Positions 30,351 to 42,781 of a stretch of 51,310 bases of DNA are shown piece after piece. The stretch spans positions 1 to 51,310 of the forward strand of contig CATABD010000009.1 in NCBI GenBank assembly GCA_949494735.1, given 5' to 3'. The position numbers and the translations under genes were made by a program. Source of the stretch: an uncultured Oscillospiraceae bacterium. GTDB lineage: Bacteria; Bacillota; Clostridia; Oscillospirales; Oscillospiraceae. The notes beneath the pieces were generated by a model, which searched no databases, was not told the origin of the DNA, and worked only from the letters and a program-made list of their open reading frames with translations. How positions within the stretch are numbered: the stretch's first letter is position 1; each line of letters begins with the position of its first letter.

Positions 30351-30560
30351 ATGGACCAGATACAGAGAAAAGAAACCATTGGCCGTATTTATGCGGCTTT
30401 AATGGAGCGGGGATACCGCCCCACCGACCAAATCATCGGCTACATTCTGACAGGCGATCCCGCGTACATCACCAACCATAGAGGGGCGCGGTTGCTTATT
30501 ACAGAGGTGGACCGCCACGAATTGCTGCGGGATATATTGCTGGACTATTTCCAAATTTGA
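30351..30560 (+). CDS. IreB-like regulatory protein
   Basis: A 69-residue protein matching the IreB/UPF0297 core: 'YAALMERGYRPTDQIIGYILTGDPAYITNHRGARLLITEVDRHELLRDIL'. IreB of enterococci is phosphorylated by the IreK kinase and affects cephalosporin resistance. Here it is a mobile-element copy, 30 bp after the YolD-like gene, with GGGAGAGGGAGC before the ATG. The N-terminal phosphothreonine segment of host IreB is short or missing, so regulation may differ. Confidence 0.75.
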   Translation: MDQIQRKETIGRIYAALMERGYRPTDQIIGYILTGDPAYITNHRGARLLITEVDRHELLRDILLDYFQI

Positions 30561-30580
30561 TCCCTGAGCAAAAACCTTGA

Positions 30581-30616
30581 AAGGCCAGCGTGAGCAAAAT
30601 TGCCCACGCTGGCCTT
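30581..30616. terminator. Bidirectional terminator
   Basis: AAGGCCAGCGTG (30581-30592) and CACGCTGGCCTT (30605-30616), 12-nt loop, between the polymerase operon and the convergent mobilization operon. Confidence 0.7.
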
Positions 30617-30637
30617 CGAATCCAGTCAGCGCATTTA

Positions 30638-30976
30638 TCACAGCTTCTCAAATTTTTTCAGTAAGACATTGATTCCCTCCCAAACCTGGGCATAGCCCCG
30701 CCGCAGGTCCTCCACGTCCTGGGCATAGAGGTTCCGTGTCTCGTTACAACGGCGGGCGATCTGGTTCACATTGTTGGAAATGGAGCGCAGCAGCTTTACC
30801 AGCTCCACCACGCTGCCCATGTCCAACTGCACGATGTACCCGTCCACCGCCATCTTCCGCAGGTAGGCCCGCAGATTGGTAGTCCCCAGGAGGGCCATCT
30901 TCTGGTCGATCACCTTCTTTTCTTCCGGGGACACTTTCGTATATAGGCCAACCGTCCGGCCCTCGCTGTACCTCAC
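30638..30976 (-). CDS. mobC: MobC-like mobilization protein
   Basis: A 112-residue protein. The N-terminal ribbon-helix-helix (about 10-50, '[36 protein letters not shown]') is followed by the MobC C-terminus '[19 protein letters not shown]'. MobC-type proteins bind oriT beside the nick and help melt it. The GTG start overlaps the stop of the giant helicase gene, so translation is coupled. It is the last gene of the minus-strand conjugation operon. Confidence 0.85.
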   Translation of the reverse strand: MRYSEGRTVGLYTKVSPEEKKVIDQKMALLGTTNLRAYLRKMAVDGYIVQLDMGSVVELVKLLRSISNNVNQIARRCNETRNLYAQDVEDLRRGYAQVWEGINVLLKKFEKL

Positions 30977-33900
30977 AGCGCCGCCTCCCCTCGCTGGCCT
31001 TTTTCCACACTGGGAGACACCGGGGCGGGCGGGGTAAACGCACGGATGGCATCTCGGATGGACGGTTTATTCCCCTGGGTGGGTAAGGAAACGGGGTTCT
31101 CCCGTGCGGGTGCCCCACCGTCCTCCAAATTCGGTCTGCCATCACTATTCTGATGCTGATTAACCCCCTTGTTGCTGGGCTTCTCCAGCTCCCGGTTAAG
31201 CTGGGTCAGACGGGCGGATTTCTGCCGAAGCTCCTCCTCCTTGGGGAAGGGGCGTTCGGCCTCCTCCTGGGCGTTTTTCAGTTCGCTTTCCAACCGGGCC
31301 AGCCGGGTTTCGTTCCGTTTCAGATTTTCGGCCATGCCCTCCAAAGCGTTATTGATCCGGGCTACATTGCCCACCGGGTCATCGGACAGCTCCGCCGTGT
31401 AGGTCAAGTGCTGCTTCATCGTTACCTTGAATTTGAACCCATCGCAATGAAGCTGCATGGGGAAGCCCCGGTATTCACCTAAATCCACCACTTTTTCCGG
31501 GTTATCCATCAGCATACACGCCTTCAGAATGGCCTCGCCCGCCGCCTTGCGCTCGGTGAAAACCTGCCCCATGACGGTCATAGTGAACGCATCGTCTTTG
31601 ACGGGATGTGCCTGCACAATGGGCAGATCCTTCCCCAGCGCCTCAATGAACAGCTTTGTCTCGGCCATCTGCTGGGGGTAGTATTTCAGCGCCTTATCCT
31701 GCATTTCATACTGCATGGCGGCGTGGTTGGCTTTCAGCATTTTCAGCTTCGCCACCTGCACATCCAGGTCCATCTTCTCACGAATTCGATCATCCCCGGT
31801 AGCCAGGGCCTTGACCTCGGCGTAGGACAGGGCGGTGGCGTCCACGTCCTCGGCGGACCGGGCGGGGGATTTGCTGGTCATAACCTGTCCGATGAATTTC
31901 TGCTTGTTTTCCACCAGCCCCCAGTTGTAGGCGTCAAAGGTGCCCTTGGTGACGTACTTATACATCCGCACTTTTTTATTCATGTTGCCCTGGCGCAGAG
32001 AACGGCCCGCCCGCTGCTCCAAATCAGCGGGCCGCCACGGGCAGTCCAGGTCATGGGAGGCCACGATGCGGTCCTGGACGTTGGTGCCAGCTCCCATTTT
32101 CTGGGTACTGCCGATGAGCACCCGCACCTGCCCCCGGCGTACCTTGGCAAACAGCTCCGCCTTTTGCGCCTCGGTGTTGGCGTCGTGGATAAACGCGATC
32201 TCCTCCTGGGGAATACCCTGGGCGATGAGTTTTGCCTTGATATCGTCATAGACGTTGAACTTGCCGTCGCCTTTCGGTGTGCTCAAATCGCAAAAAACCA
32301 ATTGGGTCCCCCGGATATCCGTGCTGTCCCGCCATTCCTTGACGATATTCCTGACACAGGCGTTGACCTTGCTGTTGGAATCGTCAGGCAGGAGCGGATT
32401 CTGCAAGCGTTGGTCCAGCGCCAGTTTGCGCCCGTCCGAGGTGATCCGCAGCATATTGTCCACGGACGGTTCCACCTCTCTGTTGCGCACGGCCTCTGCC
32501 CGCTCCCCCAGCTCCGCCACCATCTCCTGCTGAAAAGTGCTGGGTTCGGTGGTGACGGTGATGTACTCAGCCTCCGGGGTGGGGAGGTTCAGCATATCCG
32601 CCGTCTGAATATCGGCGGCTTCCTTCCAGATGCTCATGAGTTCCGGCAGGTTGTAGAACTTGGCGAACCGGGTCTTAGAACGGAACCCCGTCCCCTCCGG
32701 CTTCAGCTCCATGGCCGTCACCTTCTCACCAAAGTCCGCCGCCCAGTTGTCAAAATGACGGTGGCCGTTCTTCACCAGCGTATCAAACTGGAGGTATCGC
32801 ATCATGGTATAAAGCTCAACCATTGAATTGCTGATGGGCGTACCCGTAGCGAAGGTGATGCCCCGGCCCCCGGTGATCTCATCCATATAGCGGCATTTGC
32901 CAAACATATCGCTGGATTTCTGGGCGTCGGTCTGGGCGATGCCCGCCACGCGGCTCATTTTCGTGTGGAGGAACAAATTTTTGAACGCATGGGCCTCATC
33001 CACAAACAGCCGGTCTACGCCCAGCTCCTCAAAGGTCACCACATTGTCCTTTTTCTTGCCCTCGGTCAGCCGTTTCAGCTTGGCCTCCAGATTTTTCTTG
33101 GTTTTTTCCATCTGCTTGATGGTGAACCTGTCGCCGTCCTCCTCCTTTGCCTCCTGGATGGCCTCTATGATCTCGTCGATCTGGTCCTGGATGACGGCCT
33201 TCTGGCGCTCCGGGGACAGGGGAATCTTCTCAAACTGGCTGTGCCCGATGATTACCGCGTCATAGTCGCCGGTGGCGATCCTGGCGCAGAATTTGCGGCG
33301 GCGCTTGGGTTCAAAGTCCTTTTTGGTAGCAACCAGCACCTTCGCGCCGGGGTAGAGGCGCAAAAAATCGCCGCCCCACTGCTCTGTCAAATGGTTGGGG
33401 ACGACGAAAAGGGATTTCTGACACAGGCCCAGCCGCTTGCTCTCCATGGCGGCGGCAACCATCTCATAGGTCTTGCCCGCGCCCACACAGTGGGCCAGCA
33501 GCGTGTTTTTGCCGTAGAGGATATGGGCCACGGCGTTGCGCTGATGGGGCCGCAGGGCAATCTCCGGGTTCATACCCACAAAATTGATGTGGGAGCCGTC
33601 ATACTCCCGGGGCCGAATGTTGTTGAATTTATCGTTGTACTTCCGGCACAGGGTTTCCCGGCGCTCCGGGTCCTTGAAAATCCAGTCCTTGAACGCCTCG
33701 CCGATGGCCTCCTGCTTCTGCTGGGCGATGGCGGTCTCCTTCTCGTTGAGAACGCGGACCTCTTGGCCGTTCTCCCAATGCTTATCAAAAACGCGCACAT
33801 CCCGCTGGTTAAGGGACGCCTCAAACAGCTCGTATGCGTTGACCCGCTTGGTGCCGTAGGTGGTGTAGGCCCTGACGTTATCCTTGCTGTCGGCGCTCTT

Positions 33901-36900
33901 ATTCAATACCCGCCATTCGCCGGATGAATCGGAGTACATCAGCTTGATCTTATCGTCCCGCAGCTTTTCCGGGGTCTGACACAGCTCATACATGAACTGC
34001 TGGTAATATTCCGGATCAATCCAGGACGCGCCAATGCGGACGCTGATCTCCGAGGCGGTGAGGTCCTTGGGCTGCACCTGCTCCAGCTTCTCCACGTTGA
34101 CCGCGAACTCGGGGTGGTCCTCCGCCGCGAGGCGGGCCTGGGCCAGCTTCCAGCGCACATCGCCGGACAGGTATTCGTCCGCCGCCTGCCAGCCCCGCAG
34201 GGCGCTCTCCCTGTCCCCGTCCAGGTCAAAGGGGCCGGTGGCGGGGTCCTTGAAAATGACGCCCTCCAAATCGGCCACGATCTGGGGGATTTTATCGGGC
34301 CCGCCCATCAGACCGGCCATGTACTCCAGGTCCACCCGGGCCTTCTCCCCGATGGACACCGCCAGGGCCTCCACCGCCGTGTCCACGCTGGTGACGGCGC
34401 GGCGGTTCTGGATGGTGCGCTTGGTGAACATATCCGCCTTGCGCTCCAGATTGCCGTCCTCATCCAGCACTTCCAGCGAACACAGCAGGGGATAGGCGGA
34501 ATCCTGTTCAAAGGCCATCTTATTGCCCAAATTGTTCAGCAGGCCGTGTTTTTTGGTAAATTGGTCGTAGAGGCGGTTGAGCTTTTCCTGTTCCGCTTTT
34601 ACCGCGTCGTCCTTGGCGTTTTGCAGTTGGAGGTCGATGAGCTTCCGGGCACAATCCCGAATGGCGATCATGCCCTTGACGCGCTCAGCGGGGGTCTTGC
34701 CCAGCTCCACCCGCGTCATGCGGGAATTTTCGCGGAAATACAGTTTACCCTCATGCAGCGTGTAGCTGAAATTGCGCACGGACGGGTCGGCGGGTATGGA
34801 TTCCAGAGCTTCGCCGGTCTGCTCATCCGCCGCGTCCAGCTCCAGCAGGTCCTTGTCCGGCGGGGTGAGCTTCTGGATTGCCCCGGCAAGCTGCTGGGAA
34901 AGCTCCGCCCCCTCAATGGGGGCTACGGTGTAGTCCTGCCTGCCGTACTGGGTGCTGTCCGAGGTGGGGGTGCCCAGCACCATGTCCGGGTGCTCCAGAA
35001 AATAATTGTTGATATGAAAGCCATCGTCATTTTCGCCTGCTCCCACCCAACTGGGCAGCTCCACGGCGGGCCGGTCCCGCTTTTGCAGGAAAATAATATC
35101 CGACACCACTTCCGTGCCCGCGTTGGCCTTAAAAGCGTTGCTGGGCAGACGGACAGCCCCCAGCAGGTCGGCCCGCTCCGCCAGATATTTGCGCACAGAG
35201 GTATCCTTGCTGTCCATGGTGTAGCGGCTGGTGACAAAGGCCACGATGCCGCCGGGGCGCACCTGATCCAGCGCCTTGGCGAAGAAATAGTTGTGGATGT
35301 TGAAGCCCAGCCTGTTATAGGCGGGGTCGTTGACATGGTATTGCCCAAAGGGCACGTTGCCCACCGCCAGATCGTAGAAATCCCGCCTGTCCGTCTTTTC
35401 AAAGCCGTCCACAGTGATATCGGCGTTCTGGTAGAGCTGTCTGGCAATGCGCCCGGTGAGGCTGTCCAGCTCCACGCCGTATAGCTTGGCCCCGGACAGG
35501 GACTCCGGCAGAAGGCCAAAGAAGTTGCCGATGCCCATGGAGGGCTCCAGCACGGTCCCCGGCTTAAAGCCCATGTTCTCCACCGCCTGATAGACGGCCT
35601 TGATGACGGTGGGGCTGGTATAGTGTGCGTTGAGGACGGTAGAGCGGGCGGAATTGTACTCCTCTGGGGTGAGCAGCTCCTTCAGCTCGGCATACTCCTT
35701 GGCCCACTTGGGGTCGTCCGGGTCAAACGCCTTGGCGATGCCGCCCCAGCCCACATAGCGGGACAATATCTCCTGTTCCTCGGGCGTAGCAAGACGGCCC
35801 GCTGCCTCGATTTGCTTCAAGGTACGAATGGCCGTCACATTGTACTGATATTTGGTTTTCTCACCGCCAGCCCCCAGGTTATCATCGGTGATGTGGAAGT
35901 TGTGCCGCTCCTGGGCGGGCCGGGGGGCTGGCGGTTCCGGCTGGCCGATCTGCCCGCCGTCGATCTCCACCTGTTCCGGATCTGCTTCGGGGAGCTGTAC
36001 GGAATCATCCGCTGCATCATGAGCCGGGGGGCTTGCTTCAACGGACCCTTCCGGCGTTTCCTCCTGTCTGAGCTGGTGCGCCATCTCAGCGGCGATGTAC
36101 TCCTCGCTGGTCAGCACGTCCTCCACAGACTCCCGCACATAGGGGACAGGCGCTGACTGGAAAATGGGAAACCAGCCCCGCAGGTCCAGATCCAGCAGCT
36201 TGACCTCGTTGTTGGCATAGTCCACGCTGTCGATCTTCATGCGCCGCCCATCCATCATCAGCTCCATGCCGATGGGGATATAGTCGGCGGCATCACTCTC
36301 TTGGATGATCTCATAGGGCGCGTCGGGACCGCTCTCCGGGCCGGGGCGGGCCAGCACCACGCTATGCCCGTGCTCCAGCAGCTTTTTAAGCACCGCCTGC
36401 CACGCCTCCCGGCTCCCGGTGGCAGGCGTTTGACCCAGGCCGGGAATGTCCAGTACCGGCGCTTTTGTCCCCAGCGCGGAGGACGCCTCCTCGGCATCCT
36501 TGCCGTAGAACATCATGAACTCTCCCACCCGGACGCCCACCAGCTTGTCCGGGTGCTGGGCTTTCAGATCCCAGTATTTTTCCGCCATAGGCGCGAAGTC
36601 GGGTTCAACGGGGATGGCATCATCGCTTTCCGGCTGCTCCGGCGCACCCGCCCCGGTAGATGCTGGCACCGCCTCCGGCGTTGGGGGTGCCAGGGTATGG
36701 TCCACGTTCTGCTCTGGCTCTGAACGGCCCGCGCTAGAACTTCCGTGGAGAAATCCGTCTAACTGCTCCTGATAGAGTGCGCGGAGGATGGGCACGATCA
36801 AGTTCCAGGTCATAGACATCTTTGTGCCAGATCTGTCGTGGATGTTGACTTCAAAACCGTCCCTGTTAGCGAAATAGGCCGCTTGGTCCCCGGACAGCAG

Positions 36901-39900
36901 CTCCATGTTTTCAGTAGCACCGGCGTAGGTGTCCGCCATGTGCTGGGCGATGCTCAGATTGTCCTCACCAGCCTCAATGTACCCCACAATGGCCGCTTTA
37001 TCTTTCAGCTTCAGCAGACCGCCATTGCCCGCCAGGGCTTCCCGCAAATCAGCGTTCACGTCCGGTAGGTAATCGGTAAGATAGCGGGTCATGGAACTGT
37101 TGCGGAGGTCTTGCAACAGTTGGCGGTTAAACTCTCGCCTGCCCATCATGAAAGACACCGCAGGCGATACGCTTTGGTCCCAAAGCTCCACCTGGGCGTT
37201 AAAGCACCGCCGTATTGTGAAGGGCTTTCCCTCTAAATAGACAGTATCGCCAGCTTTATAAGCCGGGGCCATGGGGTCGCGGATAGATGAAGTGCTGTCA
37301 TGCTGTTCCGTCGCATCTGTGTCGGCGGGTGCCACCGCAGGCCGCTGTATCGTCCCCCTGGCGGTCCATGTCACATACTCGGGCTTGGGCGTAGGGGGCG
37401 CGCCCTTTGCCCACTCTGGGGCATCGGGGCTTCCGGCGTATCGCTCCAGTGCGTCCCGGCTGTCCGGCACATCCTGGTAATTGCGCTCCATCAGATCCTC
37501 GATCAGCCACTCCTGGAATCTTGGCAGGGTGTGGTACGCGGACTGCATATCGGGGTCGCCGGTGGCAATGAAATTAAAGTAGGCGGGCAGTTCCTTGACC
37601 AGCGTGTCTCTGGCGGTATCATAGTCGATGCTGTGGTCCCGCAGGTAATCGTACAGCCAGCCCCGGCTGATCTCCCGGTCCAGCATATCCAGGGCACTTC
37701 GGTAAAGGGTGACGGGGTTGGACAAAGTGATAACGGTAGGATGATCCGCCTCCGTCTGCTCCGGCTGGGTCTGGGAGAGCATGGGATAGGTTTCGCTGAT
37801 GATCTCCTGATGGAGCCGGTTGTGAAACGCGGCGTTGTCATAATACTGCCGCAGAAAATCTGTGTTCTCCGCACCTATAGTAAGCGCCGCCCGTTTGACA
37901 GCCTCGCCGCCCTCCAAATAGGCGTTTTCCTGGTCAGAATTGGCACAGGCGTTTTGATAGGCCGTATCCGCCAGCACCATTTCCTTGACCATGGGCACGT
38001 AGTGCTCGTAAATTTCCTTAACAGTAGGATTCTCGCCCAAAGAATTTTCCACTACCTGTGCGGCGACGGGCTGCACGGCTTTCCCGTCCTCCTCGAAGGA
38101 CAGCCGCACATCCTCGCCGTCCCGGTCCACCACAGCCTCTTTTTTGATGTAGCCCTGCTCGCTGATGTTTTTGAACCAGCCCTGGGCAAAGGTGTTCAAA
38201 TCGCTCCGCAGTCTGGGGACCCATCTGCCGGGTTCCGGGTATACCTCCTGATAAATCTGGATCGAGCCATCCTGCCGGAAGGTCAGCGGTTCCAGCGTCC
38301 CCTTCTCCCGGTCCACTCGGAAGGTCATTTCCGGGTCATACATCAGATCACCGTTCAGCTTATATGTGTGGCTGATGGCCAGCGTGTCCTCATTGAGCCA
38401 TTCCAGGTGCAGGGGCATCATGCTCTCCCCAGCTTCCAGCTTCAGATAGCGATACTCGCCGCTGACCACCTCGGGGAACAGCTTTGCCAGGGCGCGGTAA
38501 TTGAGCTCCGGCTTGGTGCGTCCGGGCTTTCGGGAGGCGGGAGCGGCATATGTGGCCGATACCGCTTTGGTGAGCTCCGTCCTTAACTTGGCGATCAGCT
38601 TTTCAACCGCATCACGGTCAGATTCCGTGAAGCTGAATGTAACGTCGCCATTGTCATGGACAAACTGCGCGTGCTCGATCCCAGCGCCGTCCATGAGCCT
38701 TTTCACCAGCGGGGCCTCCTCCGCCGTTACCGTGGCTTCATAGTTGGGAACCGTGGTTTCAACCGCGCCAGCCTGCATCTGCGCTTCATAGCGGTCAATA
38801 TCCTCCGCCGTCAGCCATTCGGGTTTATCGGGCAGGAGAGCGTACAATTCCCGCATTTTAGCGATCTGTGCCTCTATGTCCCCCTCCGACAAATGCTTCT
38901 GAGCGCGGCCACCTGCCCCCAAAAAATATTCGCAGTCAGATTTCAACGCGCTTAGGCGGCGGTATTCAAACTCAAAATTGCGAGGAACAACATTAGGGCC
39001 ATCGCCGTTCTCCACGGTCTGCCCATGTACCTGCTGGGGCTGGGTTTGCGCTGCGCTGGTGGGCTCCAATGTTTCCACCCGGCGTTCCATGGTCTGCCCA
39101 TCCACAGGCATGAGGGTGACAGCATGATTTTCCCGCAGCTTTTCCACATTCTGATCCAGCATATGGGCAGGGAAGCCGCACAGCTCCACCCGCCCCACGC
39201 CGCCGACAGGCCGGGTGGTGAGGGTCAGCCCCAGCAGGGCGGCGGCGGTTTTGGCATCCTCGCCGTACAGCTCAAAGAAGTCGCCCATCTGATACAGGAT
39301 GAGGCTGTTCGGGTGGGCCTCCCTGACCTCGTTCAGCTCATCCCACCAGGGGGCGCGGGAGCTTTCCTCCTCCTGGGGCACGGCGGACTCCGCTATTGGC
39401 GCGGCGGGTTCAGCGGCAGGGGGGGCGCTGGCCTCCGGGGCCGGTGCGGAGAACAGGTCAAAAGAAATCTGCCCATCATCGTCCTCTGCCACTGGGGGTT
39501 GCATTTTCCGCCTCAGAGCGCGGGCCGCAGCCGCCAGCTTGCCCTCCGGCTCCGTTTGACCCTCCTGCTGGGCTTGGCGGATTTGTCGGGCCTGTTCCGC
39601 TTTCTGGGCCTCGCGTTCGGCCTTTTGGGCCTCCTTCTGTGCCTGCTTTGCCTGACGCTCCACTTCCAGCTCGGCCTCCGACAGCGGTTTGAACAGGGAG
39701 TATTCGCCCCGCCGGAATGCCTCCACATCCCGCAGGACGGGGGCCATGCGCTGGTAGGCTTCGCTGTCCGGGGGCACAGCGGCCAGGATATTGAACATCT
39801 CCTGGGCCAGCCTGCCCCGCGCCACGGGATCGTAAGGCCGCAAAGTGCCGAAAATCAGCTTAACGGCCCCGTCCATATCAAATTTGGGAACTTTTGTCCG

Positions 39901-42381
39901 GTTGGGGTCGGCCTGATAGAACCAATAGATTCTCCGGGCCAGCGTTGTAGCCTCATAATCTGGCAGGCGCTCTCGTTCCTGTTCGCTGAGATAGTTCCCG
40001 CCGTCGATCAGCGCCCGGACGCGCTTCTGCACCTGGTTCCAGTTCAGCCGGATGGTGGCATACCCTTTGAAGCCGGATTCATCATCCTGCCGGGTAAATT
40101 TGATCCCCTTGCTGTCATGCCACTCATCATACCCGGTATAAGAGGAACCGCCGTCGCCGTATGCCTCCCGCAAAAACTTGGTGCACTCCTGGGCGTTGTG
40201 GCCCTGCACAAAATAAGAATAAATGCTGAATTTTCCATCCGCATAGCTGCTGCCCCCCAGGAGCAGGCGGTCAATTTCATCCTCGGTAATAAAGCTGGCC
40301 CTGCCGGGGACAAAGCCCTCCGCCGCGTGAAATTCCTGGCTGGGCGTGAACAGGTTTACTACATCAACCAATAATGCCTGGGGGTCCGGGTGGTGCCTGG
40401 AGCGCAGAAGGCCGGTGTTGCGGTCATAGGAGCCCGCAAACTCGGCCAGCTCCCGCACGATCTGCTGGCGGCTGGCCGGGTCCTTCAGCAGTCCGGCGAT
40501 CTCCTGCGTATCGTCCGGAAAACCCTTGCCTAAGAAATGCTGGGAAACCGTGGGCAGAAGGTTTCGCTCCCGCGCACTGTCGCTGAAATCCTGTCGGAGA
40601 TGCCACAGCTTTCCCGCCAGCTCCCGGTATTCGTTGTCCTCGGCGGCAGCGATCTTCTCCTGGGCGGCAAACTGCCCGTCCCGCAGGAGATTGGATGCCA
40701 TGACGGCGGCGTTTACCCAAGTTACCAGCGTACTGCCTGGGCCGAACGCCGAGCGCCCCTGGGCAATGCGGAACCCCTCCTGGCTGAACCAAAGGGAGTA
40801 GTCCTGCCCGCCGACAGACACGCCCTTGCCGCCCTTGCCAAACTCTTTCTCCATAAAGGACGCGGCGGCGGACCTGGTGGGGTTCTTCTGGAAGAAAGCC
40901 ACGATGCGTTCTATGCTGTGCTGCCTGTTGCCTCCGCAGGTCAGGGCGCGGCCAATGACCGTTTCCGGCACCTGTTCGGCGAGAATGGACATCTGCCGCT
41001 GGGCCTGACGCTCCTCGGTCTGAGCCTGGGCAATGCGCTCCACCTGCTCCTCCACCGGGGGAAACAGGTGAAACGGCGCAGGGGCGGGCCCCTCAGACGA
41101 AGAAACGGCGGGCTGCCCGCCCGCCGTCTGTTCCTCATCCTGATTTATCGGTACACGATCTCGTTCAGCACGATCTCCTCCGCCTGCTGTGTGAAGTTGT
41201 TCACCGCCTGCACCCAGCCCATCTGGTCCCGTGCCTTCATCGCTTCGTCCACGCCGTTCTGCTTCTTCAGATCGGCCACCATCCGGTCCACCTGCTCCCG
41301 CGCCTGCTGGTCGATCTCCCGCAGGTGGGGATCCAGCCGTCCGGTCAGCAGCATCGACGTGTACGTCCCGCTGTGGTGCTCTTGAAGAAAGCTCTCCCTC
41401 ATCCGTCCGTACTTGCCCAGGGGCATTTCCTCCTCGGCGCCCTGCCCGTCCATCACCAGGTCGGGAATCAGGTAATCGCCCACCTTCGTGTAAGTCAGCT
41501 CCATGTTCACCGCTCCTTTCTTTACTTTCACGCTTTACAGTGCTAAATTCCTTTGCATCCTCAGTATAGCCGATATTCTGAGAAAATGCAAGAGGTTTTT
41601 CCAAATTTTTCTTGTTATTTTTCGCCTGCTCCCGGTCCCAGGTCTTGACCGCCCTGCCGATCTCATTGAGCAGTTCCATGGACACCGCGCTGGCGGCATT
41701 GCCCAGGTGGTGGAGGACGGCGGGGGTGGAGAACTCGGTGATCCCCGCCAGATCGCCGTCCTCCATAAACTCGGCGGGGTCCAGGCCGCAGCGGGTGAGG
41801 ACGGCGTACTGGACGCTAGCTGTGAGCACGTCCCGGAAGCGGACTTCCAGATTGAGGTCATCCAACTCCTCCAGCAGACTGTTTTGCACGTCATAAGCCA
41901 AATCGGTCAGGCGGTCCCGGTAGACCTCGTTTACCGCCCGCGCCGCCAGCTCCATGATTTGTTCCCCGATATCCCCATCCCCGGCGGGACCATACCGCCG
42001 TTCCAGCGCGTTCAGCACGGCGGCATGGTGGTCCTCCCGCATTTCCCACAGGTAGGGCGTTTTGGCCCCCTTCACCGGGCGGGTGTCTGACACGTCAAAG
42101 ACGTATTCCAGCGAGGGTCTGCCCCGCTTGTCCTTTCGGATGAGAGCGATCCCCTTGGAACCGGGTTTGACCCACCGCCGCATGGTTTCATTCCACAGCT
42201 CCATGCTGGCGCAGGCGGTGGCGTCCGGGCGCTGGGCGTAGATCAGAAGTTGTTCATCGAAAGGATATTTATAGATTTTGGCACTCGTGTCCAAATACCG
42301 TTTCCAGCCGTCTACGCTGTGCGTGACGGCATGGGCGGTCTGATTTGCCAGCTCTGACACATATTGTAGCTTGTTCGCCAT
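30973..42381 (-). CDS. Giant helicase-methylase of conjugative elements
   Basis: A 3802-residue single frame. An ArdC/LtrC-like N-terminus (about 1-240, '[13 protein letters not shown]') is followed by a low-complexity Gly/Arg linker (about 275-420) and a long middle with two MutS domain I-like modules (about 1025 '[13 protein letters not shown]' and about 1950 '[16 protein letters not shown]'). An N6-adenine methylase-like domain has '[11 protein letters not shown]' near 2280 and 'NVPFG' (instead of NPPY) near 2343. An SNF2-type helicase has Walker A '[12 protein letters not shown]' (about 2965), 'VDEAHAF' (3128-3131) and the C-terminal box '[11 protein letters not shown]' (about 3460). It probably processes or protects transferred DNA. 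AAAAAGGAGG precedes the ATG. The linker overlaps a separate tnpV frame. It is longer than most homologues I know (about 2400-3000). Confidence 0.9.
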   Translation of the reverse strand: MANKLQYVSELANQTAHAVTHSVDGWKRYLDTSAKIYKYPFDEQLLIYAQRPDATACASMELWNETMRRWVKPGSKGIALIRKDKRGRPSLEYVFDVSDTRPVKGAKTPYLWEMREDHHAAVLNALERRYGPAGDGDIGEQIMELAARAVNEVYRDRLTDLAYDVQNSLLEELDDLNLEVRFRDVLTASVQYAVLTRCGLDPAEFMEDGDLAGITEFSTPAVLHHLGNAASAVSMELLNEIGRAVKTWDREQAKNNKKNLEKPLAFSQNIGYTEDAKEFSTVKRESKERSGEHGADLHEGGRLPDSRPGDGRAGRRGGNAPGQVRTDEGELSSRAPQRDVHVDAADRTAGSPPAGDRPAGAGAGGPDGGRSEEAERRGRSDEGTGPDGLGAGGEQLHTAGGGDRAERDRVPINQDEEQTAGGQPAVSSSEGPAPAPFHLFPPVEEQVERIAQAQTEERQAQRQMSILAEQVPETVIGRALTCGGNRQHSIERIVAFFQKNPTRSAAASFMEKEFGKGGKGVSVGGQDYSLWFSQEGFRIAQGRSAFGPGSTLVTWVNAAVMASNLLRDGQFAAQEKIAAAEDNEYRELAGKLWHLRQDFSDSARERNLLPTVSQHFLGKGFPDDTQEIAGLLKDPASRQQIVRELAEFAGSYDRNTGLLRSRHHPDPQALLVDVVNLFTPSQEFHAAEGFVPGRASFITEDEIDRLLLGGSSYADGKFSIYSYFVQGHNAQECTKFLREAYGDGGSSYTGYDEWHDSKGIKFTRQDDESGFKGYATIRLNWNQVQKRVRALIDGGNYLSEQERERLPDYEATTLARRIYWFYQADPNRTKVPKFDMDGAVKLIFGTLRPYDPVARGRLAQEMFNILAAVPPDSEAYQRMAPVLRDVEAFRRGEYSLFKPLSEAELEVERQAKQAQKEAQKAEREAQKAEQARQIRQAQQEGQTEPEGKLAAAARALRRKMQPPVAEDDDGQISFDLFSAPAPEASAPPAAEPAAPIAESAVPQEEESSRAPWWDELNEVREAHPNSLILYQMGDFFELYGEDAKTAAALLGLTLTTRPVGGVGRVELCGFPAHMLDQNVEKLRENHAVTLMPVDGQTMERRVETLEPTSAAQTQPQQVHGQTVENGDGPNVVPRNFEFEYRRLSALKSDCEYFLGAGGRAQKHLSEGDIEAQIAKMRELYALLPDKPEWLTAEDIDRYEAQMQAGAVETTVPNYEATVTAEEAPLVKRLMDGAGIEHAQFVHDNGDVTFSFTESDRDAVEKLIAKLRTELTKAVSATYAAPASRKPGRTKPELNYRALAKLFPEVVSGEYRYLKLEAGESMMPLHLEWLNEDTLAISHTYKLNGDLMYDPEMTFRVDREKGTLEPLTFRQDGSIQIYQEVYPEPGRWVPRLRSDLNTFAQGWFKNISEQGYIKKEAVVDRDGEDVRLSFEEDGKAVQPVAAQVVENSLGENPTVKEIYEHYVPMVKEMVLADTAYQNACANSDQENAYLEGGEAVKRAALTIGAENTDFLRQYYDNAAFHNRLHQEIISETYPMLSQTQPEQTEADHPTVITLSNPVTLYRSALDMLDREISRGWLYDYLRDHSIDYDTARDTLVKELPAYFNFIATGDPDMQSAYHTLPRFQEWLIEDLMERNYQDVPDSRDALERYAGSPDAPEWAKGAPPTPKPEYVTWTARGTIQRPAVAPADTDATEQHDSTSSIRDPMAPAYKAGDTVYLEGKPFTIRRCFNAQVELWDQSVSPAVSFMMGRREFNRQLLQDLRNSSMTRYLTDYLPDVNADLREALAGNGGLLKLKDKAAIVGYIEAGEDNLSIAQHMADTYAGATENMELLSGDQAAYFANRDGFEVNIHDRSGTKMSMTWNLIVPILRALYQEQLDGFLHGSSSAGRSEPEQNVDHTLAPPTPEAVPASTGAGAPEQPESDDAIPVEPDFAPMAEKYWDLKAQHPDKLVGVRVGEFMMFYGKDAEEASSALGTKAPVLDIPGLGQTPATGSREAWQAVLKKLLEHGHSVVLARPGPESGPDAPYEIIQESDAADYIPIGMELMMDGRRMKIDSVDYANNEVKLLDLDLRGWFPIFQSAPVPYVRESVEDVLTSEEYIAAEMAHQLRQEETPEGSVEASPPAHDAADDSVQLPEADPEQVEIDGGQIGQPEPPAPRPAQERHNFHITDDNLGAGGEKTKYQYNVTAIRTLKQIEAAGRLATPEEQEILSRYVGWGGIAKAFDPDDPKWAKEYAELKELLTPEEYNSARSTVLNAHYTSPTVIKAVYQAVENMGFKPGTVLEPSMGIGNFFGLLPESLSGAKLYGVELDSLTGRIARQLYQNADITVDGFEKTDRRDFYDLAVGNVPFGQYHVNDPAYNRLGFNIHNYFFAKALDQVRPGGIVAFVTSRYTMDSKDTSVRKYLAERADLLGAVRLPSNAFKANAGTEVVSDIIFLQKRDRPAVELPSWVGAGENDDGFHINNYFLEHPDMVLGTPTSDSTQYGRQDYTVAPIEGAELSQQLAGAIQKLTPPDKDLLELDAADEQTGEALESIPADPSVRNFSYTLHEGKLYFRENSRMTRVELGKTPAERVKGMIAIRDCARKLIDLQLQNAKDDAVKAEQEKLNRLYDQFTKKHGLLNNLGNKMAFEQDSAYPLLCSLEVLDEDGNLERKADMFTKRTIQNRRAVTSVDTAVEALAVSIGEKARVDLEYMAGLMGGPDKIPQIVADLEGVIFKDPATGPFDLDGDRESALRGWQAADEYLSGDVRWKLAQARLAAEDHPEFAVNVEKLEQVQPKDLTASEISVRIGASWIDPEYYQQFMYELCQTPEKLRDDKIKLMYSDSSGEWRVLNKSADSKDNVRAYTTYGTKRVNAYELFEASLNQRDVRVFDKHWENGQEVRVLNEKETAIAQQKQEAIGEAFKDWIFKDPERRETLCRKYNDKFNNIRPREYDGSHINFVGMNPEIALRPHQRNAVAHILYGKNTLLAHCVGAGKTYEMVAAAMESKRLGLCQKSLFVVPNHLTEQWGGDFLRLYPGAKVLVATKKDFEPKRRRKFCARIATGDYDAVIIGHSQFEKIPLSPERQKAVIQDQIDEIIEAIQEAKEEDGDRFTIKQMEKTKKNLEAKLKRLTEGKKKDNVVTFEELGVDRLFVDEAHAFKNLFLHTKMSRVAGIAQTDAQKSSDMFGKCRYMDEITGGRGITFATGTPISNSMVELYTMMRYLQFDTLVKNGHRHFDNWAADFGEKVTAMELKPEGTGFRSKTRFAKFYNLPELMSIWKEAADIQTADMLNLPTPEAEYITVTTEPSTFQQEMVAELGERAEAVRNREVEPSVDNMLRITSDGRKLALDQRLQNPLLPDDSNSKVNACVRNIVKEWRDSTDIRGTQLVFCDLSTPKGDGKFNVYDDIKAKLIAQGIPQEEIAFIHDANTEAQKAELFAKVRRGQVRVLIGSTQKMGAGTNVQDRIVASHDLDCPWRPADLEQRAGRSLRQGNMNKKVRMYKYVTKGTFDAYNWGLVENKQKFIGQVMTSKSPARSAEDVDATALSYAEVKALATGDDRIREKMDLDVQVAKLKMLKANHAAMQYEMQDKALKYYPQQMAETKLFIEALGKDLPIVQAHPVKDDAFTMTVMGQVFTERKAAGEAILKACMLMDNPEKVVDLGEYRGFPMQLHCDGFKFKVTMKQHLTYTAELSDDPVGNVARINNALEGMAENLKRNETRLARLESELKNAQEEAERPFPKEEELRQKSARLTQLNRELEKPSNKGVNQHQNSDGRPNLEDGGAPARENPVSLPTQGNKPSIRDAIRAFTPPAPVSPSVEKGQRGEAAL
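41145..41504 (-). CDS. tnpV: TnpV-like protein nested in the giant gene
   Basis: A 119-residue protein matching the TnpV family of Firmicute transposons: '[21 protein letters not shown]', '[21 protein letters not shown]', '[26 protein letters not shown]'. AAAGGAG precedes the ATG. It is entirely inside the giant gene, same strand, different frame, and coincides with the low-complexity linker of the giant protein. The giant frame therefore reads through DNA that was laid down as tnpV. Function of TnpV is unknown. Confidence 0.75.
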   Translation of the reverse strand: MELTYTKVGDYLIPDLVMDGQGAEEEMPLGKYGRMRESFLQEHHSGTYTSMLLTGRLDPHLREIDQQAREQVDRMVADLKKQNGVDEAMKARDQMGWVQAVNNFTQQAEEIVLNEIVYR

Positions 42382-42405
42382 GAAATCCTCCTTTTTCCAA
42401 GATAA

Positions 42406-42452
42406 AAAGCCCGGAAGGAAATCAGCGGTCAGGCTGTTTCCTTCCGGGCTTT
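42406..42452 (-). terminator. Terminator just upstream of the giant gene
   Basis: The 16-bp perfect arms AAAGCCCGGAAGGAAA (42406-42421) and TTTCCTTCCGGGCTTT (42437-42452) are followed on the minus strand by a T-run. It ends only 15 bp ahead of the ribosome site of the giant gene, so transcription must start after it, read through it or be antiterminated. Confidence 0.8.
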
Positions 42453-42465
42453 ATGAGTAATGCAA

Positions 42466-42696
42466 TCAGGCTTTTTCGCCTTTTCCTATGAGAATCCTCA
42501 AATACTTGACCATCAAAGGAATGTATGTGAGCGTGAACACTATGGAGGCGGCGATTCTCACACCCTTTTTACAGCGTTCCGCTATCTGCATCCCGGCCAG
42601 CAGTCCCAAAGACAGCAGGCAGAATTTCAGGACGGCCAAGTCCTTCCAGTCGCTCTCCCTGACAAATTCGTCCGCGCTAGCAAATATTCGCTTCAT
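42466..42696 (-). CDS. Small membrane protein
   Basis: A 76-residue protein. After an amphipathic N-terminus (MKRIFASADEFVRESDWKDLAVLKF) come two hydrophobic segments (LLSLGLLAGMQIA and IAASIVFTLTYIPLMVKYL) separated by a short basic loop, giving a two-pass inner-membrane protein. AAAGGAGGAG precedes the Met at 42696. Such proteins recur in this conjugation operon type; function is unknown. A strong terminator follows. Confidence 0.7.
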   Translation of the reverse strand: MKRIFASADEFVRESDWKDLAVLKFCLLSLGLLAGMQIAERCKKGVRIAASIVFTLTYIPLMVKYLRILIGKGEKA

Positions 42697-42781
42697 AGTG
42701 GCTCCTCCTTTCGACACGGCACAACATTTTACAGAACAATTATAAGCTGATGGACGAAGTTTTGTCAATGGCCGTCAGAAA

